Assembly: GCF_025499425.1 (NCBI RefSeq) | Contig: NZ_JAIMCB010000012.1 | Span: 84,708-148,707, forward strand | DNA length: 64,000 nucleotides | Direction of reading: 5' to 3' | Source of the DNA: Acidiferrimicrobium sp. IK | GTDB lineage: Bacteria; Actinomycetota; Acidimicrobiia; Acidimicrobiales; Palsa-688 | Shown here: piece after piece, positions 52,981 through 60,837 of the stretch | How the letters are laid out: each line of letters starts with the position of its first letter | Numbering within the stretch: position 1 is the first letter of the stretch | Translations under genes and position numbers: made by a program | The notes under the pieces: model-generated | Told to the model about the DNA's origin: nothing | Seen by the model: the letters and a program-made list of their open reading frames with translations, nothing else | Databases searched by the model: none

Positions 52981-54129
52981 TCAGCAGCCGAGCGACCTGG
53001 CGATCACCAGGTGCTGGATCTCGTTGGTGCCCTCGCCGATCTCCAAGATCTTGGCGTCGCAGTGGAAGCGGGCCACCGGGCTGTCGAGCATGTAGCCGAC
53101 CCCGCCGTGGATCTGCACCGCTTCGGACGCCGCCCACACCGCCAGGCGGCTGGCCTTGAGCTTGGCCATCGACGCCTCCTTGAGGAACGGCTCCCCGCAG
53201 TCGCGCAAATACGCCGCCCGGTAGGTCAGCCACCGAGCCGCCTCCAGCTCGGTGGCCATGTCGGCCAGCTTGAACTGCACCGCCTGGAACCGGGAGATCG
53301 GCTGACCGAACTGCGTCCGGGTGGCCGCGTAGGCGCTGGCCATGTCGAGGACCGCCTGGGTCAAGCTGAGCGACAGCGCGGCGATGGAGATCCGGCCGAC
53401 CTCCAGCGTCTTGAGGAACTGCCCGAGCCCCATCGCCGGGTCGCCGAGGAGGTGTTCGTCGGGCACCCACACGTCGTCGAAGTACAGCTCGCGGGTGTCG
53501 AGACCCCGCCAGCCGATGCCGCGCATCTTCGGGCCCATGGTGAAGCCGGGGGTGTCCCTCTCGACCACGAAGCTGGCGTAGGCGGCCCGCTCCGCGGCGG
53601 CGGAGGTGGTCCGGGCCAAAAGCGTCACCCCGAAGGACATGTCGGTGCCGGCGTTGGAGATGAAGGTCTTGCGCCCGTTGATCAGCCATCCGCCGTCGCG
53701 CCGCTCGGCTCGGGTCTTGATGCCCCGGGCGTCGGAGCCGGCGTCGGGCTCGGTCAGGCCGAACGCGCCGAGCGCCCGGCCCTCGGCCAGCGGCCGAAGC
53801 CAGCGGTCCTTTTGCGCGTCGGTGCCGTAGAGCATCAACGGCAGCGACCCGATGGTGGAGTGGGCCTGCCACGCGGCGGCCACCGACTGGTCGGCCAGCC
53901 CGATCTGCTCCATGGCCGCGACGAACCCGACGGTGGACATGCCGACCCCGCCCCACGCCTCGGGTACGAGCAGGCCGAGCAGGCCGAGGCTCCCCATCTC
54001 CCGCAGGAGGTCGGTCGGGCAGCGGGCCTCCTCCCACGCCGCGGGCGCCCGCAGCGCGATCTCCTTTTGCGCGAAGTCTCGGCACAAGGCGGCCAGGTCG
54101 CGTTCGGGTTCGGTGAGTGACAGGTCCAC
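52981..54129 (-). CDS. Acyl-CoA dehydrogenase with canonical catalytic Glu
   Basis: 382 residues from GTG 54129. TATGAT (54141-54136) lies six bases before it, so the transcript is probably leaderless; the longer frame to 54159 only translates the operator. LTEPDAGSDARGIKTRA, QFGQPISRFQAVQFKLADMA and IGEGTNEIQHLVIAR are textbook short-chain ACAD signatures; the Glu in GEGT is the catalytic base, unlike the two other ACADs in this window. Convergent with the E1 gene, 38 nt apart. Confidence 0.9.
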   Translation of the reverse strand: MDLSLTEPERDLAALCRDFAQKEIALRAPAAWEEARCPTDLLREMGSLGLLGLLVPEAWGGVGMSTVGFVAAMEQIGLADQSVAAAWQAHSTIGSLPLMLYGTDAQKDRWLRPLAEGRALGAFGLTEPDAGSDARGIKTRAERRDGGWLINGRKTFISNAGTDMSFGVTLLARTTSAAAERAAYASFVVERDTPGFTMGPKMRGIGWRGLDTRELYFDDVWVPDEHLLGDPAMGLGQFLKTLEVGRISIAALSLSLTQAVLDMASAYAATRTQFGQPISRFQAVQFKLADMATELEAARWLTYRAAYLRDCGEPFLKEASMAKLKASRLAVWAASEAVQIHGGVGYMLDSPVARFHCDAKILEIGEGTNEIQHLVIARSLGC

Positions 54130-54135
54130 CCCGCC

Positions 54136-54161
54136 ATCATATTGGACCGACTGGTACACAA
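54136..54161 (-). promoter_or_regulatory. Operator B and -10 box of the acyl-CoA dehydrogenase
   Basis: TTGGACCGACTGGTACACAA (54142-54161) is the second copy of the palindrome. On the minus strand it is followed directly by TATGAT (54141-54136), then six bases and the GTG start. Binding would cover the promoter. Confidence 0.65.
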
Positions 54162-54226
54162 CTCAAGCGGAGGCAGCCAGCCCGGGGTGCGCCCCCGCTT
54201 CGGCGCCGCGCGCCGGCAACTTTGGC

Positions 54227-54290
54227 TTGACATCGCCGTAACCCGCTTGTTACCTATGTGCATGGCACGAGTGGACCGATCGGTACACAA
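54227..54290 (+). promoter_or_regulatory. Promoter and operator C of the ABC importer operon
   Basis: A perfect -35 TTGACA (54227-54232) and a -10 TACCTAT (54251-54257) lie 18 nt apart. The ATG at 54262 coincides with the predicted transcription start. GTGGACCGATCGGTACACAA (54271-54290), the third palindrome copy, lies just downstream of +1, a classic repressor position inside the first codons. Confidence 0.65.
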
Positions 54291-55803
54291 ACGGGGGCGG
54301 GCCACATCCCCTCAGATTCCGCCCGAGGAACACCGCCTGGCGGGCTCCGCCGGCGCGCCGCTACCGGAGGCCCGCCCGATCGACATCGTGTCGCTGCACA
54401 AGCGGTTCGGGTCGGTGAGCGTGCTGCGGGGCATCGACTTGCAGCTGCGGGCCGGGGAGGTCGTCGGGTTGATGGGCCCCAACGGGGCAGGCAAGTCCAC
54501 CCTCTTGAAGACGCTGAGCGGCCTGTACTCGCCCGACGGCGGCCAGATCCTGCTCGGAGGCGAACCGGTCCGATCGCTCGGGGACCGCCCCGAGGTCGCG
54601 TTCATCCACCAGGACCTGGGGCTGATCGACGAGATGAGCATCACCGACAACCTGCGCCTGGCGCAGCGCCCGTCCTACCGGGTGTGGCCGCTGCTCGACC
54701 ACCAAAGCGAGGACCGACTGGCCCGGCGGGCGCTGCAGTTCGTGGGGTTGGCGCTGCGTCCCTCCACCAAGGTCGGTGAGCTGTCACCGGCGGAGAAGAC
54801 GCTGGTGGCCATCGCCCGGGCGTTCGCCCGGGGCGCCTCCACCCTTTTCGTGGACGAGGCCACCTCGACGCTGGCCACCTCGTCGGCTCGCCGGGTCATC
54901 GAGGTCCTCCGGTCGCTGGCCCGAGCCGGGGCCATCGTCGTGCTCATCACCCACAAGCTCTCGGAGATCCTCGAGGCGGCCGACCGGGTCGTGGTGCTCC
55001 TCGACGGGCAGATCGTCACCGACGACCCCGCCGCCGGCCTCGACCGGGAGGCGCTGGTCGCCAAGATGCGCTCGGTGGACTCCCGCCACGCGCCGCGAGA
55101 CGACGGCGCCGGTGACGGGCCGGGCGCCGAGCTGGTCCGCTTCGAGCAGGTCCGCAGCCAAAGGTGCGGGCCGGTGACCCTGACGGTACGCGCCGGGGAG
55201 GCGGTCGGGCTGACCGGGACGCCCGGCTCCGGGCTGCACGACATCGGGCTGATGGCGGCCGGTCTGGTGGCGCCCGTGGCCGGCAAGGTGCACCGGGCGC
55301 CCGGCGTCCGCTGCGGGCTGGTACCCCCCCACCGCGAGACCCAGGGCGGCTTCAACGACCTTCAGGTCCGCGAGAACATGAGCATCTCCGCCCTCCCGCA
55401 GTGGCGCAACCGGATCGGTCTGCTCGACGGGCGCCGCGAGTCGCGCCACGTGGCGGGGATCGCCGCCCGCCTTTCGGTCACCCCCCGCTCCCCGTCGGCG
55501 CCGTTTTGGGTGCTGTCGGGCGGCAACAAGCAGAAGGCCATCTTCGGGCGGCTCCTGCTCCAACAGCCCGACGTGTTCGTGCTGTGCGAACCGACCCGCG
55601 GCGTCGACGTGGCCACCCGGGCCGAGATCTACTCCTTGATCACCCAGCTGCGCCGCGACGGGCGCGGCGTGCTGGTCCTCAGCTCCGACGCCGAGGACCT
55701 GCTCGCGGTGTGCGACCGGATCGCCACGGTCGGCTCGGGCCCAGTCGAGGAACCCGAACCGGTCGGGGCGCTAAGCACCGGGCAGCTGGAGGGGATCCTG
55801 TGA
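54262..55803 (+). CDS. Sugar-type ABC importer ATPase, two nucleotide-binding domains
   Basis: 513 residues from ATG 54262 (probably leaderless; downstream starts cannot be excluded, since the ABC domain begins near residue 35). First domain: IDIVSLHKRFGSVSVLRGID, Walker A MGPNGAGKST, signature-like ELSPAEKTLVAIARAF, Walker B TLFVDEATSTL. Second domain: degenerate Walker A (GTPGSGLHD, no Lys) as usual in RbsA/MglA proteins, LSGGNKQKAIFGRLLL signature and CEPTRGVDV Walker B. Energises uptake through the permease that follows (4-nt overlap). Confidence 0.9.
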   Translation: MARVDRSVHKRGRATSPQIPPEEHRLAGSAGAPLPEARPIDIVSLHKRFGSVSVLRGIDLQLRAGEVVGLMGPNGAGKSTLLKTLSGLYSPDGGQILLGGEPVRSLGDRPEVAFIHQDLGLIDEMSITDNLRLAQRPSYRVWPLLDHQSEDRLARRALQFVGLALRPSTKVGELSPAEKTLVAIARAFARGASTLFVDEATSTLATSSARRVIEVLRSLARAGAIVVLITHKLSEILEAADRVVVLLDGQIVTDDPAAGLDREALVAKMRSVDSRHAPRDDGAGDGPGAELVRFEQVRSQRCGPVTLTVRAGEAVGLTGTPGSGLHDIGLMAAGLVAPVAGKVHRAPGVRCGLVPPHRETQGGFNDLQVRENMSISALPQWRNRIGLLDGRRESRHVAGIAARLSVTPRSPSAPFWVLSGGNKQKAIFGRLLLQQPDVFVLCEPTRGVDVATRAEIYSLITQLRRDGRGVLVLSSDAEDLLAVCDRIATVGSGPVEEPEPVGALSTGQLEGIL

Positions 55804-57047
55804 GCAGCGGACCGCTCACCGCGGGGCGCCGGGACCGGCCCGCGGACCAAGCCTCGAGCGGCGAGGACGGCGGCGCGGTCCGCCGCGGCGGGGCGATCAC
55901 CGCGCTGCGGGGCCGCGTCCTGCAAGAAGCCCTCACCGTCGTGGCGTTCATGGTCATATTCGCGGTGTACGGCGGGTGGCTGGGCGGCAAGTTCTTCAAC
56001 GTCAAGGCGCTGATCCTCGACGTGCACAACACGGTGCCGTCGCTCCTGCTGGCCCTGGCGGTGGTGGTCACCCTGATCGCCGGCCAGTTCGACCTTTCGG
56101 TGACCGGCGTGGCGACGTGTGCCACGTTCTTGTCGGTCGGCCTGACGATCAAGCAGGGGTGGCCGGAGGCCGCCGCGGTGGTGCTCGTCCTCGTCGGCGG
56201 GGTCGCCGCCGGGCTCCTCAACGCGCTGCTGGTCGTCGGTTTGAGGGTCAACACCTTCATCGCCACCCTCGGCACCAACGGCCTGTTCCTCGGTATCTCG
56301 GCGGTGTACTCCGGCGGCGGGCAGGTGTCGGTGCCCCTCGGAGGCCGTCAGCTGCCCGGCTGGTTCTCGACGATCGGCGCGTTCACCGGAAAGTGCTGGC
56401 CGTGGCTGACCTGGACGGTGATCGCCGTCGCGGTGGTGCTCGGCCTGCGCGGCGCGCTGGCCCGGCGCCCGGCCCGGCTGACCCCGCCGGTGTGGGCCGG
56501 CCTGTGCGGGGTTGCGGTGGTGGCGGCGGCCGCGGTGGCCGAGCTGGTCCTGCGCCTGAGCGAGGTGGTCGACAACCTGTCGTGGGCGGTCGCGCTGCTG
56601 CTGGCGGTGGCGTGCGTGTTGTGGCTGGTCGTCGGGCACACCGTGTTCGGCCGCAACCTGCGCGCCACGGGAGCCAACTCGACGGCCGCGTGGCTGACCG
56701 GGGTGCGCACCGCCCGGGTTACCACCGCCGCTTTCGTGATCGGCGGGGCGGTGTCGGCCGTCGCCGGGATCGTCCTCGGCTCCGCGCTCGGCTCGGCGAC
56801 CCCCGACGCCGCCGGGTCGTTCCTCCTGCCGGCGTTCGCCGCCGCGTTCTTGTCCACCGTGCTGTTCTCGAGCGGCCGGTTCCACGTGTGGGGGACGGTG
56901 ATCGGCGGGGTGTTCTTGGTGTGGGTGGGCCAAGGCCTGATCAGCGGCGGGGTCAACTTCACCTGGATGGACGTGATCAACGGGCTGGTGCTGATCAGCG
57001 CGGTGGCCATATCCACGACCTTCTCCCGCAAGGGAAGGCCGACCTAA
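55800..57047 (+). CDS. Sugar-type ABC importer permease (RbsC/BPD-2 family)
   Basis: 415 residues, GTG overlapping the ATPase stop. A polar 45-residue N-terminus precedes eight to ten hydrophobic segments. LIAGQFDLSVTGVATCATFL is the family's G-x-DLSVG-type loop and NTFIATLGTNGLFLGI matches the conserved TLGT motif. AAAFLSTVLFSSGRFHVWGT is near the C-terminus. Forms the channel with the ATPase; substrates in the family are pentoses, hexoses, polyols, purines and autoinducer-2. Confidence 0.9.
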   Translation: MSSGPLTAGRRDRPADQASSGEDGGAVRRGGAITALRGRVLQEALTVVAFMVIFAVYGGWLGGKFFNVKALILDVHNTVPSLLLALAVVVTLIAGQFDLSVTGVATCATFLSVGLTIKQGWPEAAAVVLVLVGGVAAGLLNALLVVGLRVNTFIATLGTNGLFLGISAVYSGGGQVSVPLGGRQLPGWFSTIGAFTGKCWPWLTWTVIAVAVVLGLRGALARRPARLTPPVWAGLCGVAVVAAAAVAELVLRLSEVVDNLSWAVALLLAVACVLWLVVGHTVFGRNLRATGANSTAAWLTGVRTARVTTAAFVIGGAVSAVAGIVLGSALGSATPDAAGSFLLPAFAAAFLSTVLFSSGRFHVWGTVIGGVFLVWVGQGLISGGVNFTWMDVINGLVLISAVAISTTFSRKGRPT

Positions 57048-57167
57048 CCGCCGGCGGCCGTCTCGGCCCGGCACCAACAAATCACCCTGGGGGGTCCACG
57101 TGGCCGAGCGCCGCTCGACGTCCCGCCAGAGAGCAACGACCACAAAGACAACCAGAGGGAGACAACC

Positions 57168-58370
57168 ATGGGACAGCATCCACTGAACGGCACGCGCCGC
57201 CGCAGCCGCCGAGCGCTCGCCGCCAGCACCTTTCTCGCCGTCGGGCTGATCGCGTCGGCCTGCGGCAGCTCGAGCGCCTCGAAGGGCTCCGCCGCGGCAG
57301 GGAGCACCGCCGCCGGCTCGACGTCGGCGGGCGCCGCCGCGGCTCCGGCGTCGGCGCAGCTGAGCGCGGCGGAGTCGGTGGTCAAGACCGCCACCGACGT
57401 CCACCACGGCACCTTCCCGATGCCCTCCACGCCGGTCAAGCCCGGACAGTGGAAGGTGTTTTTGATCTCCCCCAACCAGGCCGACCCCTACAGCGGCTTC
57501 GCCATCAACAACTTCGAGGACGCGGCCAAGGTGATGGGCTGGCAGCTGTCGCCGGTCCACGACGCGGCCGGGTCGGCGGCCACCGCGGCCGGGTTCATCG
57601 AGCAGGCCATCCAGCAGGGTTACAACGCGCTGTTCTACCCGTCGATGCAGGTGCAGGCGTTGAGCACGCCGATCAAAAACGCGCTGGCCGCCCACCTGGT
57701 CATCGCCTGCCCGGACTGCCTGGCCTACCCCGAATACGGACCGAATTTCATCACCCCTGACGTCGACCAGGCCGCCGCCGGGCGAGCGCTGGGCGCCTAC
57801 GCCATGACCCGCTCGGGGGGGTCGGGCACCTTCCTGGCCTACCCCGACCCCCAGTACAGCTTCATCGAAGCCCGCTACCAGGCCTTCCTGCAGTACCTGC
57901 AGCAGAACTGCTCGGCGTGCAAGGTCAAGACCAGCGAGTACACCACCGCCTACCTGACCCAGCAGGGACCGCCGATTTGGACCTCCGCCCTGTCGGCCAA
58001 CCCGTCGGGGACGGTCAAAGCAGCGGTGGCCCCCTTCCCCTTCGCCGCCCAGCAGATGGTCCAGACCGAGCACAACGAGGGCCGCTCGGACATCCCCCTG
58101 ATGGACTTCGGGGCCGCTGAGGGACCGACCCAGCAGCTGATGGCCAGCGGCACGGTCCCCTACGTGGCCACGATCACCGTGCCGGAGGTGTACGAAGACT
58201 GGGTGTCCGCGGACCTCATCGCCAGGGCGCTCGGCGGCCAGCCCCTCTACTCGGTGACCAACCTGCCGAGCGTGCTCACCACCCCAGACAACGTCAAGTC
58301 GATGCTCGACGGGTCGAGCAGCCCGAGCTTCGACTTCAAGGCTCAGCTGCAGAAGTCGTGGGGGAAGTGA
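57168..58370 (+). CDS. ABC importer substrate-binding lipoprotein (periplasmic-binding protein type I)
   Basis: 400 residues; ATG 57168 with AGAGGGAG eight bases ahead. Lipoprotein signal RRALAASTFLAVGLIASAC with Cys near residue 31. The ribose-binding-type fold begins WKVFLISPNQADPYSGFAIN and continues AAGFIEQAIQQGYNALFYPS and TVPYVATITVPEVYEDWVSA. A CPDCLAYP and CSACK pair of Cys-containing loops is unusual for the family. The ligand cannot be predicted. Encoded 120 nt after the permease. Confidence 0.88.
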   Translation: MGQHPLNGTRRRSRRALAASTFLAVGLIASACGSSSASKGSAAAGSTAAGSTSAGAAAAPASAQLSAAESVVKTATDVHHGTFPMPSTPVKPGQWKVFLISPNQADPYSGFAINNFEDAAKVMGWQLSPVHDAAGSAATAAGFIEQAIQQGYNALFYPSMQVQALSTPIKNALAAHLVIACPDCLAYPEYGPNFITPDVDQAAAGRALGAYAMTRSGGSGTFLAYPDPQYSFIEARYQAFLQYLQQNCSACKVKTSEYTTAYLTQQGPPIWTSALSANPSGTVKAAVAPFPFAAQQMVQTEHNEGRSDIPLMDFGAAEGPTQQLMASGTVPYVATITVPEVYEDWVSADLIARALGGQPLYSVTNLPSVLTTPDNVKSMLDGSSSPSFDFKAQLQKSWGK

Positions 58371-60532
58371 CCCCCCCTCGCGCCGAGCAGCTCCCGGCCG
58401 ACCTCGACGCCGGGCGGGTCGGCCCGGGGACGGACCTGGCACCGCTGCTGTCGCCGCGGTCCATCGCGGTGATCGGCGCCTCGGACAACCCGGCCAAGCT
58501 GTCGGGGCGGCCCGTCGCGTACTTGAAGCAGTTCGGCTACCGAGGCCGCGTCCTGCCGGTCAATCCGACCCGGCCGGTGGTGCAGGGCCTCCCGTCCTTC
58601 CCTGACCTCGACGCCGTGGAAGGCGACATCGACGTGGCGCTGCTGGTGGTTCCGGCTACCGGCACCGTCGACGCGGTCCGGGCCTGCGCCCGGCGAGGCG
58701 TCCGCTTCGCCATCGTGACCGCCGCCGGCTTCTCAGAGACCGGCCCGCAAGGCGCGGCCCTCGAGGCGGAACTGGCAGACGCCGTGCGAGGTTCGATCAC
58801 CCGGATCGTGGGGCCGAACTGCCTGGGCATGATCGGTCTGCAAGACAACGCCACCGCCACCTTCAGCGCGGTCCTCGAAGAAGGCGGCCGGCTCCTGCCC
58901 GGACCGGTCGCGTTCGTCAGCCAAAGCGGCGCGTTCGGGTCGTTCATCTTCGGGGAGGCCCAGGCCGCGTCGGTGCGGATGTCGCACTACATCAACACCG
59001 GCAACGAAGCCGACCTCTCCGTCGCCGACATCGTCGACGGGCTGATCGACAGCGACCAGACCGCGGTGGTGCTCGCCTACCTCGAAGGCGTGTCCCGCGG
59101 ACCGCGGATGCTGGAGGTGGCCCGCCGGGCTCACCGCCTGGACAAGCCGATCATCGTGGTGAAAAGCGGCAGCTCCGAGGCCGGGGCCCGGGCCGCGGCC
59201 TCCCACACCGCTTCGCTGGCCGGCGACGACCGGGTGTTCGACGAGCTGATGCGAGAGACCGGCGTCGTGCGAGTCGGCGGCCAGGAGCCGCTGCTCGACG
59301 CCGCTCAGATGTTCGACACCCTGCGCCGGGCCAGGGGACGGCGTTTGACCATCCTCTCCGAGTCGGGGGGCGCCGGGGTGCTCGCCGCCGACATGGCCAG
59401 CGCGGTCGGGCTCGAGGTCCGCCCCTGGTCGCCGGAGTGGCAGCGAAAGCTGGCGGCGGTGCTCCCCGGCTTCGCGTCCCCCCGCAACCCGGTGGACCTG
59501 ACCGCGGCGCTCATCACCCAGGGCGGCTTGATGAGATCGGCGCTGGAGGTCGCCATCGACCACCCCGATACCGACCTGATCATGGTGCTGGTCGGCAACG
59601 CCGACCGCTTCGCCGACCCGGTCATCTCCGCCATCAGCGACCTTCACGACCGCACCGATCTTCCCGTCGCGGTGGTGTGGACGGGCGGCTCGGGAAAACC
59701 CCGGCTGCGGCTGCGGGAGCTGGGCATACCCTGTTTCACCGACCCCGGCCGCGCCGCGGCCGCCCTAGGGAAGCTCGCCGACTACAGCCTCCGCCGGCCG
59801 CTGCCGTCACCGCGGCGTCCTGCGGGCATCGACGTGGACGCGGCCCGCGCCGTCATCGCCGCGGCGCGAAGCCAGAACCGCACCGCGCTGGACGAGGAAC
59901 AGTCCATGGCCCTGGTGCAGGCGTACGGCATACCCACCGTGGCGTCACGGGTGGCCTCCACGCCGAGCGAAGCCCGCCACCACGCGGCGGGCATCGGCGG
60001 CCCGGTGGCGCTCAAGGTGCTGAGCGACCGGATCCCGCACAAGAGCGACCTCGGCGGGGTACGGCTGGGTCTGACCGATCCCGACACCATCGAGAGGGCC
60101 GCCGCCGAGTTGCTGGCGGTCGGCGCCGCGCACGGTGACACCTCGCCGCGGGTGGTGGTGCAGCAGATGGAGACGGAAGGGTGTGAGCTCGTCGTCGGAG
60201 CGAAGATCGACCCGTCGTTCGGGCCGGTGGTAGTCGCGGGCGTGGGCGGGATCTTCGTCGAGGTCCTAAACGACATTCGAGTCGCCGCGGCGCCGACCGA
60301 CATCGCCAACAGCGAGCACCTCCTGCGCGCCTTGAAGGCCTCGGTGCTGCTCGACGGCGTCCGCGGCCGCCCCGCCGTCGACGTAGCAGCGGCGGCCGCG
60401 GTGGTCGAACGGATGTCTTGGCTCATCGCCGACCTCGGCGAGGACGTGATGGACGTGGAGATCAACCCGCTGATGGCCCGACCCGCCGGCCAGGGCGCCG
60501 TCGCCCTCGACGCGTTGACGCTGCTGCGCTGA
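58367..60532 (+). CDS. ADP-forming acyl-CoA synthetase (acetate-CoA ligase type)
   Basis: 721 residues from the GTG overlapping the binding-protein stop (GTGA); GTG 58358 is an alternative. CoA-binding Rossmann domain (LLSPRSIAVIGASDNPAKLS), succinyl-CoA-ligase-like domains (GPNCLGMIG, FVSQSGAFGSFIFGE), phospho-His segment AASHTASLAGDD, then ATP-grasp (VALKVLSDRIPHKSDLGGVR, DVEINPLMARP). It converts acyl-CoA, ADP and Pi to acid, ATP and CoA, or the reverse. Last gene of the importer operon, so it likely handles the acyl-CoA end product. Confidence 0.9.
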   Translation: MTPPRAEQLPADLDAGRVGPGTDLAPLLSPRSIAVIGASDNPAKLSGRPVAYLKQFGYRGRVLPVNPTRPVVQGLPSFPDLDAVEGDIDVALLVVPATGTVDAVRACARRGVRFAIVTAAGFSETGPQGAALEAELADAVRGSITRIVGPNCLGMIGLQDNATATFSAVLEEGGRLLPGPVAFVSQSGAFGSFIFGEAQAASVRMSHYINTGNEADLSVADIVDGLIDSDQTAVVLAYLEGVSRGPRMLEVARRAHRLDKPIIVVKSGSSEAGARAAASHTASLAGDDRVFDELMRETGVVRVGGQEPLLDAAQMFDTLRRARGRRLTILSESGGAGVLAADMASAVGLEVRPWSPEWQRKLAAVLPGFASPRNPVDLTAALITQGGLMRSALEVAIDHPDTDLIMVLVGNADRFADPVISAISDLHDRTDLPVAVVWTGGSGKPRLRLRELGIPCFTDPGRAAAALGKLADYSLRRPLPSPRRPAGIDVDAARAVIAAARSQNRTALDEEQSMALVQAYGIPTVASRVASTPSEARHHAAGIGGPVALKVLSDRIPHKSDLGGVRLGLTDPDTIERAAAELLAVGAAHGDTSPRVVVQQMETEGCELVVGAKIDPSFGPVVVAGVGGIFVEVLNDIRVAAAPTDIANSEHLLRALKASVLLDGVRGRPAVDVAAAAAVVERMSWLIADLGEDVMDVEINPLMARPAGQGAVALDALTLLR

Positions 60533-60746
60533 GGGCGGCGCCAGTCGCGACAGCCCTGGCCGGGTCGTCACGGGAAGCCACCGAGGAGCTTCGCAAGGCA
60601 CCGGCCACCGGCAGCATGTGGTGGACCGTTCCGAAATCTCTCTCATCTGTCATTTCCGACGAGGACGCCCGGCCAAGAGGTCGACCACCACGCCACATGA
60701 CCAGGGGCCGACCCGGGCGCTGCTGATCTGTACGGCTCACCGCGCG

Positions 60747-60786
60747 GACCAGCTCGCCGGCTGAGAGAGAGCTCGGCGAGCTGGTC
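60747..60786. terminator. 13-bp perfect hairpin between convergent genes
   Basis: GACCAGCTCGCCG (60747-60759) and its complement (60774-60786) form a perfect stem with a 14-nt loop. It lies in the 305-nt gap between the convergent synthetase and repeat-protein genes and could end transcription from both sides. No T-run follows. Nothing else is recognised in 60533-60837. Confidence 0.55.
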
Positions 60787-60837
60787 ATTGCGATCCCTGG
60801 ATAGGGGTGCGGTCCGATCGGCGTTGGCGGCCCGGTC

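Noticed and set aside
54259..54300. An ABC ATPase start further upstream at 54142
   Set aside because: That start overlaps operator B and lies upstream of the clear TTGACA/TACCTAT promoter, so it would not be on the transcript.
55173..55215. Loss of Walker A Lys in the second ATPase domain as a sign of a dead transporter
   Set aside because: Sugar-type ATPases of the RbsA/MglA kind commonly have a degenerate second Walker A; the signature and Walker B are intact.
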